A stretch of 64,000 nt of DNA from NCBI GenBank assembly GCA_021771815.1, contig JAETOE010000013.1:1-64000 (forward strand), given 5' to 3'. Position 1 is the stretch's first letter; each line of letters starts with the position of its first letter. Positions 57,201 through 64,000 of the stretch are shown here, piece after piece. Origin of the DNA: Roseburia hominis (GTDB lineage Bacteria > Bacillota > Clostridia > Lachnospirales > Lachnospiraceae). Below the pieces are notes generated by a model. It made no database searches, was not told the DNA's origin, and saw only the letters and a program-made list of their open reading frames with translations. The translations under genes and the position numbers were made by a program.

Positions 57201-57766
57201 TAAACGTTATGGTATTCGATACCGAGATGTACTCCAATACCGGCGGTCAGGCTTCTAAGGCTTCCAATATCGGTGAGGTCTGCCAGTTCGCAGCAGCAGG
57301 TAAGGAAGTTGGCAAGAAGAGCCTTGCAGAGATCGCTATGAGCTATGGCTATGTATATGTAGCACAGATCGCTCTCGGCGCTAACATGGCTCAGGCTGTT
57401 AAGGTATTAGCTGAGGCTGAAGCTTACAACGGTCCGTCCCTGATTATCGGATATGCTCCGTGTGAGCTGCACGGTGTTAAGGGTGGTATGAATCATTGCC
57501 AGGATGAGATGAAGAAAGCGGTAGCGGCAGGTTACTGGAACCTCTTCTCCTTCAATCCGCAGCTTAAGGCAGAGGGTAAGAATCCGTTCACATTGACCTC
57601 TAAGCCGGGCGACGGTTCTTATCAGGATTTCCTGAACAACGAGACACGTTACAGCCGTCTGACCAGAGCATTCCCGGAGAGAGCTGAGAAGTTGTTCAAG
57701 GCTTCCGAGGAGGCGGCTAAGGCACGTTATGAGCACTTAGAGAGATTGGTAGAGTTGTACAAATAA
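54221..57766 (+). CDS. nifJ: Pyruvate:ferredoxin (flavodoxin) oxidoreductase
   Basis: [31 protein letters not shown]-type N-term (here [14 protein letters not shown]), two CxxCxxC clusters ([26 protein letters not shown]), TPP site [40 protein letters not shown]. Confidence 0.97.
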   Translation: [1181 protein letters not shown]

Positions 57767-57811
57767 TATCATGTAAATAAGTGGGCCGGGCACGGAGTGC
57801 CAGGATGAAAT

Positions 57812-57856
57812 AAAAAGAGTCGGATTCCGTGCTTGCACGGGAGTCTGGCTCTTTTT
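57812..57856 (+). terminator. Rho-independent terminator after PFOR
   Basis: AAAAAGAG.CGGATTCCGTGC-TT-GCACGGGAGTC..CTCTTTTT, long imperfect stem. Confidence 0.85.
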
Positions 57857-57964
57857 ATTTTAGACGTGGATAGGAAGTATCCGGCGAGTGGTGCGCGTGC
57901 AAGGTTCAGTTTATGGAAGAGTTAGAGAAGTATAGGCAGCCGCATATATTATAGAGGAATCCAA

Positions 57965-58486
57965 ATGTCACGGAATGGGAAAAAGATGCAGATAAAGTTA
58001 GAGAAAGAGGACGAACGCAGATTTCGCGAGATTCTAACGGAGGTGTGCAGAAATTCAAGGCTGCTTTCTTCGGAGCATTTTATTCAACACGGAACGACAA
58101 GCGTCTTTCGACACAGTGTTGCCGTCGCATATGTAAGCTTCTATATTGCGAGAAAGTATCATATCAGAGTAAGGGAGAAGGCGCTGATTCGCGGTGCCCT
58201 GCTGCACGATTATTTTCTGTATGACTGGCATGAGAAAGACGCATCCCACAAATGGCATGGATTTTTCCATGCCAGGAAGGCGCTTCGGAATGCGATGGAG
58301 GACTTTGAACTGAGCGAGATCGAACAGGACACAATCGCGCGCCATATGTTTCCGCTGAATCCGATCCCGCCGCGCCATAGGGAAGCGTGGATTGTGTGCC
58401 TTGCGGATAAAATATGCTCCGGCGGAGAGACAGCGGATGGATTTTTGAATTGGCTGGATGGGATTATGAGTATGATTTTGAGCTAA
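57965..58486 (+). CDS. HD-domain phosphohydrolase
   Basis: TSVFRHSVAVAYVSFYIARKY...RGALLHDYFLYDWH HD motif. Confidence 0.9.
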   Translation: MSRNGKKMQIKLEKEDERRFREILTEVCRNSRLLSSEHFIQHGTTSVFRHSVAVAYVSFYIARKYHIRVREKALIRGALLHDYFLYDWHEKDASHKWHGFFHARKALRNAMEDFELSEIEQDTIARHMFPLNPIPPRHREAWIVCLADKICSGGETADGFLNWLDGIMSMILS

Positions 58487-58493
58487 TAGCTTT

Positions 58494-59288
58494 TTGCTGT
58501 ACGGATATGACGTGATTCTTATTGAGCAGCTTAATTTAATGGAAGGGCAGGATATGGCGCTTCTTATTGATACCGGCTTTGGCGCCGGGAATCTCAGAGG
58601 GTTTGTGGAAAAATTAACGAATAAACCTATTATTGTGGCAAATACGCATTTTCATCCCGATCATGCGGCGGGAAACGGAGAATTTGAACGGGCATATATG
58701 AGCGAGGGCGCCAGGTGGGATGCGCCGTCCGTATATAATTCCGGGGCGGTTCCGTTTGATATTACAAAGCTTCCACACGCGGATTATGAGAAAATATATG
58801 TGGGAGAAGGGGATAGAATCGAATTGGGCGGCCGCACGATAGAGGTTCTCGACGTATTGCCGGCGCACTGTAACAGCAGTCTTTTCTTTTTTGACAGAGC
58901 ACACAGAATGTTCTTCTGCGGGGACGAGCTGGAGGCCGCACAGGTGAATCTGTTTGATAATTCAAAGAATCCGGGGGCGCCGTATGACGGAGAAGAACGC
59001 CTGCAGAATTTCAAAAAGAATTGTGAGCGAATACAGAGCTTAAGCCCGGAATTTGATTTCCTTTTGCCAAATCATAACGGAGCTCCGATCGCGAAAAGTT
59101 ATATAGAGGATTATATCGGACTTGTAGATGCAATTTTTGCAGGAAAGGCGGTCGTGGAGGAGAAGCTGAATCATCCGTACATAGAGATGGATGAGCAGGC
59201 TGCAAAATTGTGCAGAGTCCGCTGGAAATGGGCAAGTATTTTTATTTACAGGGATGTGATACGAAGCTTGTACGGAAAAGCGCGATAG
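58494..59288 (+). CDS. MBL-fold metallohydrolase, weak 5' end
   Basis: LLIDTGFG, THFHPDHAAGN, FFCGDELEAA, NHNGAPI; TTG start with no clear RBS 8 nt after the HD stop. Confidence 0.8.
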   Translation: MLYGYDVILIEQLNLMEGQDMALLIDTGFGAGNLRGFVEKLTNKPIIVANTHFHPDHAAGNGEFERAYMSEGARWDAPSVYNSGAVPFDITKLPHADYEKIYVGEGDRIELGGRTIEVLDVLPAHCNSSLFFFDRAHRMFFCGDELEAAQVNLFDNSKNPGAPYDGEERLQNFKKNCERIQSLSPEFDFLLPNHNGAPIAKSYIEDYIGLVDAIFAGKAVVEEKLNHPYIEMDEQAAKLCRVRWKWASIFIYRDVIRSLYGKAR

Positions 59289-59347
59289 GAGCCTGTGCTA
59301 TGAAAAAAGAAGAAAATGGAAAGCTTACAATATAAGTAAAAAGAGTG

Positions 59348-59387
59348 ACAGGGCGTGCGTACTGTTTGTGCAGTACACACGCCCTGT
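59348..59387 (-). terminator. Stem-loop terminator of the ABC exporter pair
   Basis: ACAGGGCGTGCGTACTG-TTTGTG-CAGTACACACGCCCTGT; minus strand continues CACTCTTTTT. Confidence 0.7.
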
Positions 59388-59396
59388 TTGTGCGTT

Positions 59397-61331
59397 CTAA
59401 CCTTCGGCTAAATTCCCGGTATACAACTGATAATACTTTCCACGCTTTTCAATCAACTGGTCGTGGCTGCCGCGCTCAATGACGCGTCCCTGCTCCAGGA
59501 CAATGATACAGTCGCTGTTGCGGACCGTCGAGAGACGGTGGGCGATCACGAAAGTGGTGCGTCCCGCCATCAGTTTATCCATGCCGTCCTGTACGATCTT
59601 CTCGGTCCGGGTATCAATGGAGCTGGTCGCTTCATCGAGAATCAGTACAGGCGGATCGGCAATCGCGGCGCGCGCGATAGCAAGAAGCTGCCGCTGTCCC
59701 TGGCTTAGGTTCGCACCGTCCCCGGTCAGCATTGTCTGATAGCCGTCAGGGAGCTGCTGGATGAAGGTATCGGCGTTCGCGAGCTTTGCCGCTGCGATAA
59801 CTTCCTCGTCTGTAGCGTCCAGCTTGCCGTAACGGATATTGTCCATAACGGTCGCGGTGAAAAGGTGGGTATCCTGCAGCACGATGCCGAGCGAGTGGCG
59901 CAGATCAGCTTTTCGAATTTTGTTGATGTTGATGCCGTCGTAGCGTATCTTGCCGTCCTGAATATCGTAGAAACGGTTAATAAGGTTCGTGATGGTCGTT
60001 TTTCCGGCGCCCGTGCTTCCGACGAATGCGATCTTCTGCCCCGGTGTGGCGTAGAGATCGACATTGTGCAGAACGATTTTCTCCGGCACATAACCGAAGT
60101 CCACATCATCGAACACGACGTCCCCCTTCAGTTCGATATAATCAACACTTCCGTCAGCCTGATGCGTGTGTTTCCATGCCCACATACCGGTGCGCTCCGC
60201 AGTCTCCGTGAGCCTGCCGTTTTCCCATTTCGCGCGGACCAAGGTGACATAGCCCGCATCGGTTTCAGGCTCCTCGTCTAAGAGCGCGAAGATTCGCTCC
60301 GATCCTGCAAGCGCCATGACGATATTATTGAGCTGCATGGAGAGCTGGTTGATCGGCTGACCGAAGCTCTTGTTGTAAGTCAGGAAGCTTGCAAGCTTTC
60401 CGAGAGTAAAGCCGCCGTAGCCGCCGAGGGCAAGGATGCCGCCGACGATGGAGCAGAGCACATAACTGATATTTCCGATCTGCGCGTTGACCGGCATCAG
60501 GATATTTCCGAACTTGTTGGCGTTGTTGGCACTGTCAAAAAGCTGATCGTTGATGCGGTTGAAATCCGCGATGCTTTCCTCCTCATGCGTAAAGACCTTC
60601 ACGACCTTCTGACCGTTCATCATTTCCTCGATAAAGCCGTTGACTGCGGCGATATCCTTTTGCTGCGCAATGAAGTAGCGGGCGCTTAAGGCGCCGATTT
60701 TCTTCGTTGCAAACAGCGTAAGACCAACCATCAGCAGCGTGACGACGGTCAGCGGAATATTAAGGAGCAGCATACTGACAAAAACGCTGACAATCGTGAT
60801 GATACTGTTCAAAAACTGCGGAATACTCTGGCTGATCATCTGACGGAGCGTATCAATGTCGTTGGTATAGGTTGACATAATGTCGCCGTGCGAATGTGTG
60901 TCAAAATAGCGGATCGGCAGTGATTCCATGTGGGTGAACATATCGTTGCGCAGATTTCTCAAAGTTCCCTGCGTGACATTTACCATGATCCGGCTATAAA
61001 TATAGGAAGCGAGCGCGCCAAGCAGGTAAAAGCAGGCAACGCGAAGTATCGCGTGCGCCAGACCGGAAAAGTCGGGGTTCGCCTGCGACATCAGCGGCAC
61101 GATATACCCGTCGATCAGTGTCTGCATGAACCAGGTTCCCTGTACATTGGCAAGTACGGTAATAAAAATACAGATCACAACGATAATACAGTGAACCGCA
61201 TAGTTTTTCATAACATAGGAGAGAAGCCGGAAGAATAGCTTCCCGGGGTTCTTGACGCCTGGCTTCGGGCCTCTCGGACCGTGCCCGCCGGGACCATGGA
61301 CCGGTTTTACGTTCTTTTCATTCTGTGGCAT
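59397..61331 (-). CDS. ABC exporter subunit, TMD-NBD (heterodimer partner)
   Basis: GSTGAGKTTITNLINRFYD, LSQGQRQLLAIARAAIADPPVLILDEATSSID. Confidence 0.95.
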   Translation of the reverse strand: MPQNEKNVKPVHGPGGHGPRGPKPGVKNPGKLFFRLLSYVMKNYAVHCIIVVICIFITVLANVQGTWFMQTLIDGYIVPLMSQANPDFSGLAHAILRVACFYLLGALASYIYSRIMVNVTQGTLRNLRNDMFTHMESLPIRYFDTHSHGDIMSTYTNDIDTLRQMISQSIPQFLNSIITIVSVFVSMLLLNIPLTVVTLLMVGLTLFATKKIGALSARYFIAQQKDIAAVNGFIEEMMNGQKVVKVFTHEEESIADFNRINDQLFDSANNANKFGNILMPVNAQIGNISYVLCSIVGGILALGGYGGFTLGKLASFLTYNKSFGQPINQLSMQLNNIVMALAGSERIFALLDEEPETDAGYVTLVRAKWENGRLTETAERTGMWAWKHTHQADGSVDYIELKGDVVFDDVDFGYVPEKIVLHNVDLYATPGQKIAFVGSTGAGKTTITNLINRFYDIQDGKIRYDGININKIRKADLRHSLGIVLQDTHLFTATVMDNIRYGKLDATDEEVIAAAKLANADTFIQQLPDGYQTMLTGDGANLSQGQRQLLAIARAAIADPPVLILDEATSSIDTRTEKIVQDGMDKLMAGRTTFVIAHRLSTVRNSDCIIVLEQGRVIERGSHDQLIEKRGKYYQLYTGNLAEG

Positions 61332-63088
61332 CAGGCAGCACCTCCTTCGTCAAAATCTCCGCCGCCTCCCGTCTGGGATTCGTATACCTCGCGGTAAATT
61401 GCGTTTGTCGCAAGCAGTTCCTCGTGTGTTCCGAAGCCGTCGAGCGTACCGTTGTTTAAGACAATGATGCGGTCGGCGTCCTGCACGGAGGAAATGCGCT
61501 GTGCGATAATGAGCTTCGTCGTGCCGGGAATCTCCGTGAGGAATGCCTGACGGATCTTCGCATCGGTCGCGGTATCGACGGCGCTCGTGCTGTCGTCTAA
61601 GATCAGGATCTTCGGCTTCTTAAGCAGCGCGCGGGCAATACACAGACGCTGCTTCTGCCCGCCGGAAACATTGGTTCCGCCCTGCTCGATATATGTATTG
61701 TAGCCGTCCGGGAAACGCTCGATGAATTCATCCGCGCACGCGAGCGCACAGGCATGGCGGCATTCCTCGTCCGTGGCATTTTTATCGCCCCAGCGGAGAT
61801 TTTCATAGATCGTGCCGGAAAACAGAACGTTGTTCTGCAGTACGACGGACACCTCGTTGCGCAGCGTGTCGAGATCGTAGGAGCGGACGTCCTTGCCGCC
61901 GACGCAGACCGCGCCGTCGGACACATCGTAGAGACGGCTGATTAAGTTGACGAGGGAAGACTTCGAACTTCCGGTTCCGCCGATAATGCCGATCGTCTCG
62001 CCGGATTTGATAGACAGGCTGATATCGTCTAAGACCGGCTTCGCGGAAGTCGGATTGTAGCGGAAGGTCACATGGTCGAAGGTGATGCTGCCGTCCGGGA
62101 CGTCGTAGTCCGGCGCGTCGGGGTTGGTGATATCGCTCTGTTCGCTTAAGACCTCGCAGATACGCTTGGCGCTTGCGGCGCTCATTGTCAGCATGACGAA
62201 GACCATGGAGAGCATCATCAGGCTCATCATGATATTCATACAGTAGGTGAGCAGGCTCATCAGAGCTCCGGTCGTGAGCGTGCTCCCAACGATCATCTTC
62301 GCGCCGAGCCAGCTTATACATAAAATACAGCTGTAGACGGTAATCTGCATCACCGGGTTGTTAAATGCAAGAATACCTTCCGCCTTTACGAACATATTGT
62401 AAATATTCTGGCTTGCCCTTTTAAACTTGCGATTCTCGTGATCCTCACGAACATACGCCTTGACAACGCGGATCGCGGAAACATTTTCCTGCACGGAAGC
62501 GTTCAAATCGTCGTATTTCGGAAAAACTTCCATAAAGTAATGATGCGCGCGCACCGTGATAAAGGCGAGAATGACGCCGAGCACGATGACTGCGACAAGA
62601 TAGATGCAGGCGAGTCTTGCGCTGATAAAAAATGCCATGCACATTGCGCAGATGAGGCTGATCGGCGCGCGGACACACATGCGCAGAAGCATCTGGTATG
62701 CATTCTGGAGGTTCGTTACGTCGGTCGTCAGTCTGGTGACAAGTCCTGCGGTGCTGAATTTGTCGATGTTGGAAAAGGAAAACGTCTGTATATTTTCGTA
62801 CATTGCACGGCGCAGGTTGCGTGCAAATCCGGCAGACGCCCTGGCTCCGTATTTTCCTCCCATCACGCCGCAGAAAAGAGAAAAGCAGGCTGCGACAACC
62901 ATCCATGCGCCCATCACATAGATATGGCGGATGTTGCCGGCATCTACGCCGTCGTCGATGATGGACGCCATCATAAGAGGGATAATGGTTTCCATAAATA
63001 CTTCTAAAATCATGAAAACAGGAGTAAGAAGCGAAGCTTTTTTGAATTCTTTGATCTGTGATCCCAAAGTTTTTAGCATAAACATCAC
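61331..63088 (-). CDS. ABC exporter subunit, TMD-NBD (heterodimer partner)
   Basis: GGTGSSKSSLVNLISRLYD, VSGGQKQRLCIARALLKKPKILILDDSTSAVD; stop and start overlap with the partner gene. Confidence 0.95.
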   Translation of the reverse strand: MMFMLKTLGSQIKEFKKASLLTPVFMILEVFMETIIPLMMASIIDDGVDAGNIRHIYVMGAWMVVAACFSLFCGVMGGKYGARASAGFARNLRRAMYENIQTFSFSNIDKFSTAGLVTRLTTDVTNLQNAYQMLLRMCVRAPISLICAMCMAFFISARLACIYLVAVIVLGVILAFITVRAHHYFMEVFPKYDDLNASVQENVSAIRVVKAYVREDHENRKFKRASQNIYNMFVKAEGILAFNNPVMQITVYSCILCISWLGAKMIVGSTLTTGALMSLLTYCMNIMMSLMMLSMVFVMLTMSAASAKRICEVLSEQSDITNPDAPDYDVPDGSITFDHVTFRYNPTSAKPVLDDISLSIKSGETIGIIGGTGSSKSSLVNLISRLYDVSDGAVCVGGKDVRSYDLDTLRNEVSVVLQNNVLFSGTIYENLRWGDKNATDEECRHACALACADEFIERFPDGYNTYIEQGGTNVSGGQKQRLCIARALLKKPKILILDDSTSAVDTATDAKIRQAFLTEIPGTTKLIIAQRISSVQDADRIIVLNNGTLDGFGTHEELLATNAIYREVYESQTGGGGDFDEGGAA

Positions 63089-63115
63089 ATCCTTTTAAAA
63101 TAATATTGATTTTTA

Positions 63116-63135
63116 ATTGTTAGTGTGCTAACAAT
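63116..63135. promoter_or_regulatory. Putative MarR operator
   Basis: ATTGTTAG-TGTG-CTAACAAT perfect dyad between divergent exporter and MarR genes. Confidence 0.7.
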
Positions 63136-63230
63136 AATGTTATACGATTAAAAAAAATATGTCAACGATAACTTTAAACAGGTTTTTGAGATAACTTTGT
63201 GCATTTTTACAGTGGTGGGAAAAGGAGTGG

Positions 63231-63722
63231 ATGAATATGAACAGAATTGGACGGGATGACACGGTCGGGTATAAAATACGGCTGATTCATAACCGGATTC
63301 ACTGGCATATGGAGACGAGAAGGAAGCAGAACAGCGATGATCTTACCAGGATGCAGCGCTGGACGCTGGGCTTCTTAAAGGATCACATCGGGCAGGATGT
63401 GTATCAGCGCGATATTGAGGAAGCGTTCTCCGTTTCACGGGCGACAACGTCGAATATGCTCTCCGTCATGGAACGGAAAGGGCTGATCGAGCGTGTGTCC
63501 GTGGAACACGATGCACGTTTGAAAAAGCTGGTGCTCACAAGACGGGCGGAGGAGATGATGGAGCGCGTCGATGAGGATATACGGAATATGGAAGCGCGTC
63601 TGACGGAGGGGATGACAGAAGAGGAGGTCGCGGTATTGAAGCGGTATCTCGATCAGATGCTGCACAATCTTGGGGAGGAACCGGATGGACACACAAGATG
63701 TTGTGGTGGGAAGGACAAGTAA
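63231..63722 (+). CDS. MarR-family transcriptional regulator
   Basis: wHTH DVYQRDIEEAFSVSRATTSNMLSVMERKGLIERVSVEHDARLKKLVLT; divergent to the ABC exporter. Confidence 0.93.
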   Translation: MNMNRIGRDDTVGYKIRLIHNRIHWHMETRRKQNSDDLTRMQRWTLGFLKDHIGQDVYQRDIEEAFSVSRATTSNMLSVMERKGLIERVSVEHDARLKKLVLTRRAEEMMERVDEDIRNMEARLTEGMTEEEVAVLKRYLDQMLHNLGEEPDGHTRCCGGKDK

Positions 63723-63824
63723 AAAACAGACAAAGAAATAGGGAAAAATTTGGTGATAATGGACAGGCATGGCGTATTTGCTGGGGTTGATGCGTCATAT
63801 CTGTCCTTTTTTGTATAAAAATAA

Positions 63825-63871
63825 CCACATAATCTTGTGAAATGCATTGACAAAAACACAAGATATGGTAT
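63825..63871 (+). promoter_or_regulatory. Putative tandem NrdR boxes overlapping the nrdD promoter
   Basis: CCACATAATCTTGTGA (63825-63840) and ACACAAGATATGGTAT (63856-63871), start-to-start 31 bp; TTGACA at 63847-63852 with TATGCT at 63869-63874. Confidence 0.6.
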
Positions 63872-63933
63872 GCTATAGAAGCAAGTAATGAGAGACATCC
63901 ATTGCGAACAGAGATGAGAAGGGATTATTAATT

Positions 63934-64000
63934 ATGAAGATTATTAAGAGAAGCGGCAGTGAGGATGTGTTTGATCTCGAGAAGATCGAGGCGGCAATCC
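63934..64000 (+). CDS. nrdD: Anaerobic ribonucleoside-triphosphate reductase, 5' end (ATP-cone), cut by window edge
   Basis: MKIIKRSGSEDVFDLEKIEAAI, typical ATP-cone start; upstream NrdR-like boxes. Confidence 0.75.
   Translation, partial: MKIIKRSGSEDVFDLEKIEAAI

Overview
The window looks like a Firmicutes (Lachnospiraceae-like) chromosome segment; the taxon is inferred from protein style, not searched. Left edge: a 5'-truncated DUF3427-type SF2 helicase followed by a Nudix hydrolase. About 2.2-27.3 kb: a large xylan / acetylated glucuronoxylo-oligosaccharide utilisation locus. It contains a LacI regulator, xylulokinase, DUF4867 protein, FucI/AraA-like isomerase, alpha/beta-hydrolase esterase, SASA esterase, GH115, a YesM/YesN-type two-component system, two paralogous solute-binding proteins, two CUT1 permeases, GH8, GH43 and GH3. 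About 27-37 kb: two hybrid histidine-kinase systems without DNA-binding outputs, a shortened LysR regulator, a flavodoxin / CMD-cupin / lipoprotein-flavodoxin cluster and a truncated DUF4317 gene. About 37-47.5 kb: a SleB-type hydrolase, AraC regulators, GH31 and a rhamnose catabolism cluster (rhaB, rhaA, rhaD, fucO). About 47.5-64 kb: NlpC/P60, ABC-F, a GGDEF/EAL protein, PFOR, HD and MBL proteins, a MarR-linked heterodimeric ABC exporter and the start of nrdD. The most interesting items are: (1) a putative 12-bp LacI-family operator GTGC-N-CG-N-GCAC at two promoters 13 kb apart in the xylan locus; (2) DUF4867, a conserved cupin-like protein between a kinase and an isomerase; (3) a duplicated solute-binding protein whose second copy lacks a lipobox; (4) a paired cytosolic and surface-lipoprotein flavodoxin cluster; (5) a LysR regulator with an apparent internal deletion. 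I see no CRISPR array, rRNA or intact transposase. All family calls were made by reading motifs; no database search was run.
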